DNA of 64,000 nt from Mycolicibacterium moriokaense (GCF_010726085.1 NZ_AP022560.1:5766001-5830000); one strand, 5' to 3'; positions 43,455 to 51,945 are shown, counted from the stretch's first letter. A program made the numbers and translations. Notes: a model not told the origin generated them from the letters alone.

Positions 43455-44074
43455 GCCCCCGGCAAACCCGTTCGCGCGGCGACGGACATCGACGACTTGG
43501 TGTCGAACACCTCGATGATCACATCGGCGTCGCGGTAACCGCCAAGGTGGTGCAGTCCCGTGGTCGCGGCGATGACGTCAGTCGCATAGGCGCCGGTCAT
43601 CGGATACTCGGCGACCGGATGACGCCAGTGCGCGCTGATGACAGTGGTCCCCGGCTTCAGCAGCGGTATCTCGCGGTCGAGGGTGTCGCGCAACACTTCG
43701 GGATGCAGGTAGTAGCAGAGTTCTGAAAGCACGACCAGGTCGAATCCCGCCTGCGGCCACGGCTCGTCGACCGATCTGCGCAGCAGCGTCACATTGGGGC
43801 GCCGCCCCGCCTCCACCAGACGCCGATGCGTCGCGTCAAGCGCCGCGCTCGCGATGTCGGTGCTCGTGACGTGGTCACACCTAGCGGTGAGCTGTTCGGT
43901 GAGGACGCCGATCGAGCAGCCGGGTTCGAATGCATGGCGGTACCGTCTATAGGGCAACAGCGCCAACGTGATCGCGTACTTGCGCTGTTCGTACCACCTG
44001 TCACCGAGCTGCCACGGATCCTCCGACTCGGCGTACATCCGGTCGAAGTATCCCGTCGAGAGCCGGGTAGGCAT
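43451..44074 (-). CDS. NodS-like SAM-dependent methyltransferase
   Basis: A 207-residue class I methyltransferase. FEPGCSIGVLTEQL near residues 48-61 is SAM motif I, TSTDIASAAL motif II and FDLVVLSELCYYL motif IV. The layout resembles NodS, which N-methylates the deacetylated aminosugar of Nod factors. It is the last gene of a four-gene operon (glycosyltransferase, acyl-CoA dehydrogenase-like, PIG-L deacetylase, this gene) in which stop and start codons overlap (TGATG at 44074). Its 3' end overlaps the convergent sigma factor gene by 4 nt. Substrate unknown. Confidence 0.82.
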   Translation of the reverse strand: MPTRLSTGYFDRMYAESEDPWQLGDRWYEQRKYAITLALLPYRRYRHAFEPGCSIGVLTEQLTARCDHVTSTDIASAALDATHRRLVEAGRRPNVTLLRRSVDEPWPQAGFDLVVLSELCYYLHPEVLRDTLDREIPLLKPGTTVISAHWRHPVAEYPMTGAYATDVIAATTGLHHLGGYRDADVIIEVFDTKSSMSVAARTGLPGA

Positions 44075-44817
44075 CAGAACACCACCTCCGGGACGTCGAG
44101 CAGTCGCCGCACCACGAACGGCGGCAGCAGCGGCGGCGAGTCAATGGACTGAAGTTGCGAGCGGTAACAGCGCGTGGCCGCCGTCTTGCGGTCGAGCGCA
44201 TGCGCAGTGACCGGCGCGATACGGAGCCGGTCCCACGGCACAACGGGATCACCCGGTGTCGCCCAGTGCCACATCCAGATCGGGTACTCGACGAACACCG
44301 CACCGCAGCGTTGTGCGGCCGTCGCCGCCGCGCGACCGACCGCTTCATGATCGGGATGTCCGTCACCACGCCACGTCGCGGCGATCCACACGGGCCGCCC
44401 CTCCAAGAGTGACGTGAGGCGTTCCGCGAGCCACTCCTCGTGGTCGCTCAACTCCCCGTCCGGAAGCCCAAGGCAGATGGGCGCCGGTACCCGTAGCGTC
44501 CTTGCGGCGGTGTGCAGTTCGGCGCACCGGATGCGTTCCAGGCGGCGACGCTCCAGATGCGGATGCGAGGCACCACCGTCGCTCGCCGCCACCACCTGCA
44601 CCCGCACGCCGCGGGCTGCCAGCGTCGCGAGCGTGCCGCCGAATCCGAGCGTCTCGTCGTCGGGATGCGCTGCCACCACGACGATTTCGCGGCAGTTCGA
44701 CACATCCCACGCCGGCGCCTGTACGAGCGCATCGAGCCAGTCCTGCGTCGGGGTGCCGTCCACGGTCAACGGCCGGGCGACGAACCGCGCCCCATTTCCC
44801 ATCTGCGCCAGCGTCAT
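44074..44817 (-). CDS. PIG-L (LmbE) family deacetylase
   Basis: A 247-residue zinc-dependent deacetylase of the PIG-L/MshB/BshB family. AAHPDDE near residues 48-54 supplies the zinc ligands and catalytic Asp, and GHPDHEAVG supplies the distal His. These enzymes remove N-acetyl groups from glucosaminyl conjugates (as in mycothiol and GPI synthesis). The start codon overlaps the upstream dehydrogenase stop (ATGA, 44814-44817) and the stop overlaps the methyltransferase start. Context suggests a substrate made by the glycosyltransferase of the same operon. Confidence 0.87.
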   Translation of the reverse strand: MTLAQMGNGARFVARPLTVDGTPTQDWLDALVQAPAWDVSNCREIVVVAAHPDDETLGFGGTLATLAARGVRVQVVAASDGGASHPHLERRRLERIRCAELHTAARTLRVPAPICLGLPDGELSDHEEWLAERLTSLLEGRPVWIAATWRGDGHPDHEAVGRAAATAAQRCGAVFVEYPIWMWHWATPGDPVVPWDRLRIAPVTAHALDRKTAATRCYRSQLQSIDSPPLLPPFVVRRLLDVPEVVF

Positions 44818-45749
44818 CGCGCGGCTCCCGCCAGTAACCCCAGCCGTTCGAGGTCGCGCTCCGCGTGGCTCTGGCGCACGTACATCGTGAGGTCGGCGAC
44901 CCGCTTCGCGTGCTGGGCGTCGCGGCACAGTGGCGCGGGCCCGAGGGCCCGCCCGGTCCGGGCGATGGCCTCCTCGACCGCGGTCTCGATGACGGCCCTG
45001 GTGCGTCGTGCCATCAACTCGGCCATTCCCTTGCGATTCAACGGATCCTCGTCGACCGCGCACGCCGCCACGGAGAGCATCGCCTCGCCGGCGGCCAGTG
45101 CGGCGTCCACCGCGCCGAGATGCGCCAACGTATGCGGGTCGACGGACTTCTTGGCAGCACGGGCATACAGCGGCTCCGCCACGGCGCGCGCGCCACCCAG
45201 CCAGCATGCCGCGACGCCGATCGCGCCGTGCCAGAAGCCCGGCCGGGACAGGTACTCCCCCGGCGCGCCTACGGGTGTGGCGGGAACGTTACTGAATTGC
45301 ACGGCGCGAGTATCTGATTCGGCCATTCCGGCGTTGTGCCACTCACTCGGCAGAGGTTGCACTCCCGGATGTCCGAGATCGACGGCGAACAGGCCGCGCT
45401 CATCGGACTCCAGGTGTGCCGTCACGAGCGCGTGCGTGCACAGGCCCGCGCCCGAGCACCACGCCTTGGTGCCGTCGAGAATCGTGCTCCCACCGTCGCG
45501 GTGCGCGGTCAGCACCGCATCCGGCGACTCGGCCGCCCAGACTCCCCACAGGCGACCGGATTCGGATGCACCGAGTTCGGCCATGATCGCAATCGCATCG
45601 GCGTGCGCCTCAGCCAACCGGGCGGCGACGATGTCGATCCTGGCGAGCGCGGCGAGACGGCGCCACCGTCGCGCGGTGTCACCGCCGCCGGGAAGCGGTA
45701 GATCCAGCGCGCCCGCCTCGATCCATCGGTCGAGCATCACGGCCGTCAT
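44814..45749 (-). CDS. Acyl-CoA dehydrogenase-like protein
   Basis: A 311-residue protein with acyl-CoA dehydrogenase features but shorter than the usual 380. LWGVWAAESPDAV aligns with the start of the middle domain, LDGTKAWCSGAGLCTHALVTA is the flavin-contact strand, and the helical C-terminal domain includes CRDAQHAKRVADLTMYVRQSH with the arginine-rich end. The N-terminal helical domain is reduced. Whether it binds FAD or acts on a CoA ester is open. ATGA overlaps at both ends (45746-45749 and 44814-44817) couple it to the glycosyltransferase and deacetylase genes. Confidence 0.75.
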   Translation of the reverse strand: MTAVMLDRWIEAGALDLPLPGGGDTARRWRRLAALARIDIVAARLAEAHADAIAIMAELGASESGRLWGVWAAESPDAVLTAHRDGGSTILDGTKAWCSGAGLCTHALVTAHLESDERGLFAVDLGHPGVQPLPSEWHNAGMAESDTRAVQFSNVPATPVGAPGEYLSRPGFWHGAIGVAACWLGGARAVAEPLYARAAKKSVDPHTLAHLGAVDAALAAGEAMLSVAACAVDEDPLNRKGMAELMARRTRAVIETAVEEAIARTGRALGPAPLCRDAQHAKRVADLTMYVRQSHAERDLERLGLLAGAAR

Positions 45750-46456
45750 GTCTCGAGCGCCTCGCGTGTGCGCGGCGCCTGCACCAAACCGCGGAGATGG
45801 GCGGCGAATCCGTTGGGTGCGCGTCCGACTTGGCGTGCCGACGTCGCCACCGTCAACCTGGCATCTCGATGGATGTTCAGGTGCGCCGATTCGAACCGTC
45901 GGACGAGGTCGACGTCCTCGCCGGTGGACAGCGGGCGGAAACCGCCGACACCCCAGTACGCGTCGGCCCGGAAGCCCATGTTGGCGCCGTGGACGTGATC
46001 GTGGCCGGGACCCGTCGAGTGGTAGGCGGCGAGGTACCGGCGAGCCACCTCGACCGGCAGCCGCCACATCGGGATCCGCACCGTGCCGAGCACCATGTCG
46101 GCGTCGGCGGCCATCATCCGTGACAGCCACTGGCGTCCCACGACGGTGTCGGCGTCGGTGGTGGCGAACCACGTCCGCGCCGGCTCGACGTCGCGGCACG
46201 CCGACCGCGCGTACTCGAACCCGACGGCACGGGCGGCCCCGACGTTGCCCGCATCCGTCGCGATGAAATGCGCACCCGGGCCGAACCGCTCGGCGAGACC
46301 GTCACTGCCGTCGTCGCAGGCGTCCAGGACGACGACGATCAGAACCGGCAGTGGCGTATCCATCGCCATAGCGAGCAGCGCCGTCAGGCACCGCGGCAAA
46401 CGCTCCACTTCGTTGTGCGCAGGCACCACCACCACTGCCTGCTCGAACTCCGTCAC
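45746..46456 (-). CDS. Family 2 glycosyltransferase
   Basis: A 236-residue GT2 enzyme. VVVPAHNEVERLPRCL at the N-terminus is the GT-A start, ATTDADT near 97-103 is the metal-binding DxD, and GANMGFRADAYWGVGGF with STGEDVDLVRRF supplies the acceptor loop and catalytic acid. No membrane helix, so it acts in the cytoplasm. It is the first gene of the operon and the start is GTG 46456; the AT-rich TAATTA 7 nt upstream could be the -10. It is divergent from the HAD gene at 46501. Confidence 0.85.
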   Translation of the reverse strand: MTEFEQAVVVVPAHNEVERLPRCLTALLAMAMDTPLPVLIVVVLDACDDGSDGLAERFGPGAHFIATDAGNVGAARAVGFEYARSACRDVEPARTWFATTDADTVVGRQWLSRMMAADADMVLGTVRIPMWRLPVEVARRYLAAYHSTGPGHDHVHGANMGFRADAYWGVGGFRPLSTGEDVDLVRRFESAHLNIHRDARLTVATSARQVGRAPNGFAAHLRGLVQAPRTREALET

Positions 46457-46500
46457 GGGTAGTTAATTAGCCGGTTTCGTGAATCTTCACACCTGGCAGC

Positions 46501-47193
46501 ATGGGGCGGGTGAACGTTCACGCCGTTCTGTTCGACTACTCGGGCACACTGTTCCGCCTGGAGGAGGACGACAGCTGGTTCCACGGCATCGAGGTCGACG
46601 AACGTCAGATCGACGGCCACGTGCAGGCCGAGCTGATGCGCAGGATGACGGCACCGACCGGTCAGCACGTCGCGATGACGGACAAGGCGCTGCACGCCTG
46701 GGAGAACCGTGACCTCGAACCGCACCTGCATCGCGAGGCCTACCTGCACGTTCTGCGCGAATCCGGGGTGGCCCACCACCATGCGGAGTCGCTGTACCGC
46801 CTGATGACCGATCCGCTGAACTGGACGCCGTACCCCGACACCGCCGACGTCCTGGCGGGCCTGCACCGGCAGGGCATCAAGACGGCGGTCGTCTCCAATA
46901 TCGCGTTCGACGTGCGGCCGGCGTTCGAATCGCTGGGCGCGGCCGAGTTCGTCGACGAGTTCGTGCTGTCCTTCGAAGTCGGCGCCATCAAGCCGGATGC
47001 AGCGATCTTCGAGACGGCGCTGGGCCGGCTCGGAGTGGATCCCGCGCACGCGGTGATGGTCGGCGACAGCGACGAGGCCGACGGCGGCGCGCGTGCCATA
47101 GGCTGCGGTTTCGTGCTCGTCGATCCGCTTCCGACGGCGCAGCGTCGCGACGGGTTGCGCAGCGCGCTGCGCGAGTGTGGGGTGTCCGTATGA
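46501..47193 (+). CDS. HAD family hydrolase
   Basis: A 230-residue haloacid dehalogenase-superfamily protein with an alpha-helical cap. Motif I reads FDYSGTL, so the nucleophile Asp is present but the second Asp of DxD is Ser. SNIAFD is motif II, the Lys is in VGAIKPD and MVGDSDEAD is motif IV. Loss of the second Asp is typical of non-phosphatase HADs, although phosphatase activity cannot be excluded. It starts an operon (ATGA overlap at 47190) with two Ddn-like genes and menB. Confidence 0.82.
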   Translation: MGRVNVHAVLFDYSGTLFRLEEDDSWFHGIEVDERQIDGHVQAELMRRMTAPTGQHVAMTDKALHAWENRDLEPHLHREAYLHVLRESGVAHHHAESLYRLMTDPLNWTPYPDTADVLAGLHRQGIKTAVVSNIAFDVRPAFESLGAAEFVDEFVLSFEVGAIKPDAAIFETALGRLGVDPAHAVMVGDSDEADGGARAIGCGFVLVDPLPTAQRRDGLRSALRECGVSV

Positions 47194-47651
47194 GTGGGCT
47201 CGAGCCGATTCGTCCGCCGCGGTGGCTCAAGTACGCGAACAAGGTTTTCGCGGTGCTGCTGCGGCTCGGGGTGCCAGTCTCGCGGCACGAGTCGCCGGTC
47301 GTGCTGACGGCGCCCGGCCGCAAGACGGGCAAGCCGCGCTCGACGCCCGTCACGCCGATGACCGTCGACGGCAAACGCTTTGTGGTCAACGGCTTTCCCG
47401 GCGCGGAGTGGGTGCGCAACGTGCGCGCCGCCGACCGGGTGACGATCACCGAGGGCAGGCGCACAGAGACGGTGCAGATGGTCGAACTGAGCGCCGAGGA
47501 GGCCCGCCCCGTCCTGCGGCGGTTCCCGGAGCTGGTGTCGACCGGCGTCGACATCATGAAACGCGCAGGCGTCCTGACGACGGGCACCCCCGAGGAACTC
47601 GAGGGGCTGGCCGGCCGACTGCCCGTGTTTCGCATCGATCCCGTCGCGTAG
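47190..47651 (+). CDS. Nitroreductase/deazaflavin-dependent oxidoreductase (Ddn family), paralogue A
   Basis: A 153-residue split-barrel protein. PRWLKYANKVFAVLLRLG forms an N-terminal helix, then GRKTGKPRSTPVTPM (the F420 phosphate-binding segment) and RFVVNGFPGAEWVRNVRAA. The start overlaps the HAD stop (ATGA). The next gene, 10 nt on, is a close paralogue sharing the GRKTGKPRSTPVTPMTVDGK stretch exactly, so this is a tandem duplication. It lies just upstream of menB; a quinone or F420-linked role is inferred from that. Confidence 0.85.
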   Translation: MSGLEPIRPPRWLKYANKVFAVLLRLGVPVSRHESPVVLTAPGRKTGKPRSTPVTPMTVDGKRFVVNGFPGAEWVRNVRAADRVTITEGRRTETVQMVELSAEEARPVLRRFPELVSTGVDIMKRAGVLTTGTPEELEGLAGRLPVFRIDPVA

Positions 47652-47661
47652 CGTTTCGGAC

Positions 47662-48123
47662 ATGTCAGACAGCGCGCGCATTCGGCCGCCCTGGTGGCTG
47701 AAATACGTCAACAAAGTCATGATCGGCATGCAGAAACTCGGCGTCCGCATGGGCGACAAGGGGCCCGTGGTGCTCACGGTCGTCGGCCGCAAGACCGGTA
47801 AGCCGCGGTCGACGCCCGTCACGCCGATGACCGTCGACGGCAAGCGCTACATCGTGGCAGGCCTGCCGGGCGCCGACTGGTCGGCCAACGCCCGCGCCGC
47901 CGGTGAGGCGACACTGCACCAAGGCCGCCGCGCCCAGCGGGTCCGCATGGTCGAGATGCCGGTCGAGGAGGCGCGGCCGTTGCTGCGAGCGTTCCCCGTC
48001 GAGGTGCCGACCGGCGTCGGCTTCATGAAGAACGCCGGACTGGTCACCGGACCCAACCCCGACGAGTTCGAGGCCCTCGCCGGCCGCTGTCCCGTTTTCC
48101 GATTGGATCCCGTAAACGCATGA
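47662..48123 (+). CDS. Nitroreductase/deazaflavin-dependent oxidoreductase (Ddn family), paralogue B
   Basis: A 153-residue Ddn-family protein with the same architecture and length as the gene before it (PPWWLKYVNKVMIGMQ, GRKTGKPRSTPVTPM, PGADWSANARAA). The stop overlaps the menB start (ATGA at 48120-48123), so all four genes of the operon are translationally linked. Divergence between the two copies is concentrated in the N-terminal helix and in the segment after residue 85, which suggests different substrates. Confidence 0.85.
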   Translation: MSDSARIRPPWWLKYVNKVMIGMQKLGVRMGDKGPVVLTVVGRKTGKPRSTPVTPMTVDGKRYIVAGLPGADWSANARAAGEATLHQGRRAQRVRMVEMPVEEARPLLRAFPVEVPTGVGFMKNAGLVTGPNPDEFEALAGRCPVFRLDPVNA

Positions 48124-49031
48124 GCAACAACCCTTTTGACCCGTCACTGTGGCAACCGGTCGATGGTTTCGACCTGACCGACATCACCTACCACCGGCAC
48201 GTCGTCGACGGGAAACCGCAACCGACGGTGCGGGTGGCGTTCGACCGCCCCGACGTGCGCAACGCGTTCCGGCCGCACACCGTCGACGAGCTCTACCGGG
48301 TGCTCGACCATGCCCGTATGTGGCCCGAGGTCGGCGTCGTGCTGCTCACCGGCAACGGGCCCAGCCCGAAGGACGGCGGCTGGGCGTTCTGCTCGGGCGG
48401 CGACCAGCGCATCCGTGGCCGCAGCGGCTACCAGTACGCGTCGGGTGAGACGGCCGAGACGGTCGACCCCGCGCGTGCCGGCCGGCTGCACATCCTCGAG
48501 GTGCAGCGGCTGATCCGGTTCATGCCGAAGGTCGTCATCTGTCTGGTCAACGGTTGGGCCGCGGGCGGCGGGCACTCGTTGCACGTGACGTGCGACCTGA
48601 CGCTGGCCAGCCGCGAGCACGCCCGCTTCAAGCAGACCGACGCCGACGTCGGCAGCTTCGACGGCGGCTACGGCAGCGCCTACCTGGCCAAGCAGGCGGG
48701 CCAGAAGTTCGCCCGCGAAATCTTCTTCCTCGGCAGGCCGTATACCGCGGAGCAGATGCACGCGATGGGTGCGGTCAACGAGGTCGTCGACCACGCGTCG
48801 CTGGAGACCGTCGGGCTGGAATGGGCGGCGGCCATCAACGGCAAGTCGCCGCAGGCGATCCGGATGCTCAAGTACGCCTTCAACCTGACCGACGACGGGT
48901 TGGTGGGCCAGCAGCTGTTCGCCGGTGAGGCGACGCGGTTGGCCTACATGACCGATGAGGCCGTCGAGGGCCGCGACGCGTTCCTGGAGAAGCGCGACCC
49001 CGACTGGAGCCAGTTCCCGCGCTACTTTTAG
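48120..49031 (+). CDS. menB: 1,4-Dihydroxy-2-naphthoyl-CoA synthase MenB
   Basis: A 303-residue crotonase-superfamily enzyme that cyclises o-succinylbenzoyl-CoA. FCSGGDQRIRG is the oxyanion-hole segment, NGWAAGGGHSLHV the second, and TDADVGSFDGGYGS carries the catalytic Asp and Ser. The C-terminal EGRDAFLEKRDPDW and PRYF are typical of mycobacterial MenB, and length is close to Rv0548c. Coupled by ATGA to the upstream Ddn-like gene. A copy of the 49-nt repeat starts 2 nt after its stop codon. Confidence 0.95.
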   Translation: MSNNPFDPSLWQPVDGFDLTDITYHRHVVDGKPQPTVRVAFDRPDVRNAFRPHTVDELYRVLDHARMWPEVGVVLLTGNGPSPKDGGWAFCSGGDQRIRGRSGYQYASGETAETVDPARAGRLHILEVQRLIRFMPKVVICLVNGWAAGGGHSLHVTCDLTLASREHARFKQTDADVGSFDGGYGSAYLAKQAGQKFAREIFFLGRPYTAEQMHAMGAVNEVVDHASLETVGLEWAAAINGKSPQAIRMLKYAFNLTDDGLVGQQLFAGEATRLAYMTDEAVEGRDAFLEKRDPDWSQFPRYF

Positions 49032-49032
49032 C

Positions 49033-49081
49033 GGTTTCGGCGTGCTGAGTCACGCTCAGCGTGACCAGCCACGCCGAAATC
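49033..49081. repeat. 49-nt palindromic repeat, copy 3
   Basis: Ends GGTTTCGGCGTG and CACGCCGAAATC, inner part GTCACGCT-C-AGCGTGAC, which is a perfect palindrome here and imperfect in copies 1 and 2. It lies between menB and the SDR gene and can fold into a strong hairpin. Confidence 0.7.
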
Positions 49082-49113
49082 GCACAAAACGGTGCCACCT
49101 AGACTCGCCGACT

Positions 49114-49995
49114 GTGAGTAAGAACCCGCTGCGCTGGCTCTCCGAACAGGTGCTGCTGGCAGGCATGCGACCGCCGCTGGCCCCGCAATTGCTGCCGCGT
49201 CCCGACCGCGATCCCGTCGACCTCAGGGGCAAGCGGATCCTGCTGACCGGCGCGTCGTCGGGCATCGGCGAGGCGGCCGCCGCGAAGTTCGCCCGCCGCG
49301 GCGCCGTCGTCGCCGTCGCCGCCCGCCGCCAGGAACTCCTGGACGAGTTGGTCGACCGGATCAGCGCGGACGGCGGAATCGCCCAGGCCCACGCCTGCGA
49401 CCTGTCCGATCTGGACGCCGTCGACGAGCTGGTCGCCACACTCGAGCGGGACCTCGGGGGCATCGACATCCTGATCAACAACGCCGGCCGCTCGATCCGC
49501 AGGCCGCTCGCCGAGTCGCTGGAACGCTGGCACGACGTCGAGCGGACGATGGCGCTGAACTACTACTCACCCCTGCGGCTCATCCGCGGCTTCGCGCCTG
49601 GCATGCGAAAGCGCGGCGACGGCCACATCATCAACGTGTCGACCTGGGGTGTGCTCAACGAGTCGTCGCCGCTGTTCTCGGTGTACAACGCGTCGAAGGC
49701 CGCGCTCACCTCGGTCAGCCGGATCATCGAGACCGAATGGGGCGAGGACGGAGTGCACTCGACGACGCTGTTCTATCCGCTCGTGCTGACGCCGATGATT
49801 GCGCCGACACGCGCCTATGACGGGCTGCCGGGGCTGACCGCTGACGAGGCGGCCGACTGGATGATCACCGCCGCACGCGAGCGCCCGGTCCGAATCGCGC
49901 CGCGGATGGCCGTCACCGCCCAGGCGCTCAACACCTTCGCACCGGGCGCGGTGAACGCCGTGATGAAACGTCAACGCATACAACCCAGTAGCTGA
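49114..49995 (+). CDS. Short-chain dehydrogenase/reductase (Rv0547c position)
   Basis: A 293-residue SDR. TGASSGIGEAAA near residues 46-57 binds the nucleotide, with ARR after the second strand suggesting NADPH; NNAGRS follows, VSTWGV holds the catalytic Ser and YNASK the Tyr-Lys pair. About 35 residues precede the fold (LRWLSEQVLLAGMRPPL). GTG 49114 has TAGACT 8 nt upstream, near leaderless spacing. The acyl-CoA synthetase gene starts 3 nt after its stop. The position next to menB matches Rv0547c. Confidence 0.87.
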   Translation: MSKNPLRWLSEQVLLAGMRPPLAPQLLPRPDRDPVDLRGKRILLTGASSGIGEAAAAKFARRGAVVAVAARRQELLDELVDRISADGGIAQAHACDLSDLDAVDELVATLERDLGGIDILINNAGRSIRRPLAESLERWHDVERTMALNYYSPLRLIRGFAPGMRKRGDGHIINVSTWGVLNESSPLFSVYNASKAALTSVSRIIETEWGEDGVHSTTLFYPLVLTPMIAPTRAYDGLPGLTADEAADWMITAARERPVRIAPRMAVTAQALNTFAPGAVNAVMKRQRIQPSS

Positions 49996-49998
49996 TCC

Positions 49999-51549
49999 AT
50001 GTCCGATATCACGACGATCGCCGACATCGTCCGCGTCCACGCGCGGAATCGGCCCGACACCACGGCGCTGATCGTCGGCGACCGGACCATCAGCTTCGCC
50101 GAGCTCGACGCGCGGTCCAGCCAAGCCGCGCAGGCGTTTCACGCTGCCGGTGTCGGATTCGGCGATCGCGTCGCGTTCATCGAGAAGAACAGCGCGGAGT
50201 TCTTCGAGGTCGCCTTCGGCCTCTTCAAACTGGGCGCCGTTGGCGTGCCGGTGAATTGGCGCCTCGCGCCGCCGGAGATGCTGTACATCCTGGAGGATTC
50301 AGGAGCGACGGCCGTGGTCGTCGGCTCCGAGTTCTTCGACCATCTCGAGGCGATCGAGCACCAGCTGACGACGGTACGCACCCTCGTCGCGGTCGGAGCG
50401 CACGACCGCTGGCCGGGTTTCGAGGACTGGATCGCCAACCATCCAGCCGAAGATCCTGGTGTCACAACGGAATCCGATGACATCGCCTTCCTGATGTACA
50501 CCTCGGGCACCACCGGACTGCCCAAGGGCGTCATGCTCTCCAGCGGCAACTATCTCTGCAAGGCCACCGGCATCTCCAAGGAGTGGCGGTTCAGCGCCGA
50601 CAGCGTGAGCCTCGCGGTGATGCCGATGTTCCACATGGCCGGTTCAGGCTGGGTGCTGGTCGGACTTTACGAGGGCGCAACCACTGTGGTGCTGCGCGAC
50701 GTCGATCCGGCCGCGATTCTGGATTCCATTGTCCGGCAACGGATCACCAATCTGCTGCTGGTGCCCGCGGTGATCCAGATGATGCTGGCTACTCCCGGCG
50801 TCGAGAATGCGGACTTCTCCAGCGTCCGAGCCATCGTCTACGGCGCCTCGCCCATCACCGACGACGTGCTCATCAGAGGTCTCGAACGCTTCAAGTGCGA
50901 ATTCCTTCAGGTGTACGGCATGACCGAAACCACCGGCTCCGTAACGCAACTCGACGAACACGACCCGAAGGGTCGCCCGCACCTGCTGCGGTCGTGCGGT
51001 AAACCGTTTCCGTGGGTTGAGGTGCGCATCGTCGACGACGACGGGAATGACGTTCCCGTCGGCGCCATCGGCGAGGTGTGGACACGGTCGGCGCAGAACA
51101 TGCTCGGCTACTGGAACAATCCAGCGGCCACGGCTGCGACGATCACAGACGGCTGGCTCAAGACCGGCGACGCTGGCTATGTCGACCGCGACGGCTACAT
51201 CTATCTGCACGACCGGAAGAAGGACATGATCGTCTCCGGCGGCGAGAACGTATACCCCATCGAGGTCGAGAACGTCCTGATGACGCATCCCGGCGTCGAC
51301 GACGTCGCGGTCATCGGTGTGCCCGACGAGATGTGGGGTGAGGCGGTGAAAGCCGTCGTCGTACCGGCTGCCGCAAACGCACCCACGGAAACCCAGCTGA
51401 TCGCGTACGCCCGTGAGCGCCTCGCGGGGTTCAAGTTGCCCAAGTCCGTCGATTTCGTGGCGACGCTACCCCGCAATCCCAGCGGCAAGCTGCTCAAACG
51501 AGAGCTGCGCGAGCCGTACTGGGCCGGCGTCGATCGACGTATCGGCTGA
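49999..51549 (+). CDS. Long-chain fatty acid-CoA ligase (FadD family)
   Basis: A 516-residue adenylate-forming enzyme. The P-loop is YTSGTTGLPKG near residues 166-176, the adenine motif YGMTETTGSV, the hinge GDAGYVDRDGYIYLHDR and the A10 Lys in PSGKLLKREL. The gene starts 3 nt after the SDR stop, so the two are one transcription unit. The chain length preference cannot be told. I recall no counterpart between Rv0546c and Rv0547c, so it may be an added gene. Confidence 0.88.
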   Translation: MSDITTIADIVRVHARNRPDTTALIVGDRTISFAELDARSSQAAQAFHAAGVGFGDRVAFIEKNSAEFFEVAFGLFKLGAVGVPVNWRLAPPEMLYILEDSGATAVVVGSEFFDHLEAIEHQLTTVRTLVAVGAHDRWPGFEDWIANHPAEDPGVTTESDDIAFLMYTSGTTGLPKGVMLSSGNYLCKATGISKEWRFSADSVSLAVMPMFHMAGSGWVLVGLYEGATTVVLRDVDPAAILDSIVRQRITNLLLVPAVIQMMLATPGVENADFSSVRAIVYGASPITDDVLIRGLERFKCEFLQVYGMTETTGSVTQLDEHDPKGRPHLLRSCGKPFPWVEVRIVDDDGNDVPVGAIGEVWTRSAQNMLGYWNNPAATAATITDGWLKTGDAGYVDRDGYIYLHDRKKDMIVSGGENVYPIEVENVLMTHPGVDDVAVIGVPDEMWGEAVKAVVVPAAANAPTETQLIAYARERLAGFKLPKSVDFVATLPRNPSGKLLKRELREPYWAGVDRRIG

Positions 51550-51572
51550 GCGGCCGTGATAAACACGTTCGT

Positions 51573-51944
51573 ATGGAGATCCTGGCCAGCCGCATGCTCA
51601 TCCGGCCGGCGGACTATCAACGCTCGCTGACGTTCTACCGCGACGAGATCGGGTTGGCGATCGCCCGCGACTACGGTGCGGGCACGGTCTTCTACGCCGG
51701 CCAGTCGTTGATCGAGGTTGCCGGCCACGGCACACCGAGCGCGGGCGGCACGTTGTGGCTGCAGGTCCGCGATGTGTATGCCACCGAGAAGGAACTGGTC
51801 GGCCGCGGCGTACCTATCACCCGCGAGGCCCGCCAGGAGCCGTGGGGTCTACACGAACTGCACGTCACCGATCCCGATGGTGTGCTGCTGATCTTCGTAC
51901 AGGTCCCCGAAAACCATCCGCTGCGGCGCGACAACCGCCAGTAG
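51573..51944 (+). CDS. Glyoxalase/VOC family protein (Rv0546c position)
   Basis: A 123-residue vicinal-oxygen-chelate protein made of two beta-alpha-beta-beta-beta repeats: RPADYQRSLTFYRDEIGL at the start, then LIEVAGHG, and in the second half PWGLHELHVTDPDGVLLIF. Metal-ligand positions are plausible (Glu in LIEVAG and in PWGLHELHVTDPDG) but not certain. It could be a dioxygenase, a lyase or a binding protein. It is convergent with the DUF3349 gene, 1 nt between stops. Confidence 0.82.
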   Translation: MEILASRMLIRPADYQRSLTFYRDEIGLAIARDYGAGTVFYAGQSLIEVAGHGTPSAGGTLWLQVRDVYATEKELVGRGVPITREARQEPWGLHELHVTDPDGVLLIFVQVPENHPLRRDNRQ

Positions 51945-51945
51945 C

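Noticed and set aside
44512..46266. A 1.75-kb open frame on the plus strand opposite the GT2/dehydrogenase/deacetylase genes
   Set aside because: It spans three well-supported overlapping genes in antisense and has Arg/Ser/Pro-rich composition.
51558..51576. AAC-AC-GTT core upstream of the VOC gene as a KstR site
   Set aside because: The outer T and A of the consensus do not match, so only the core is present.
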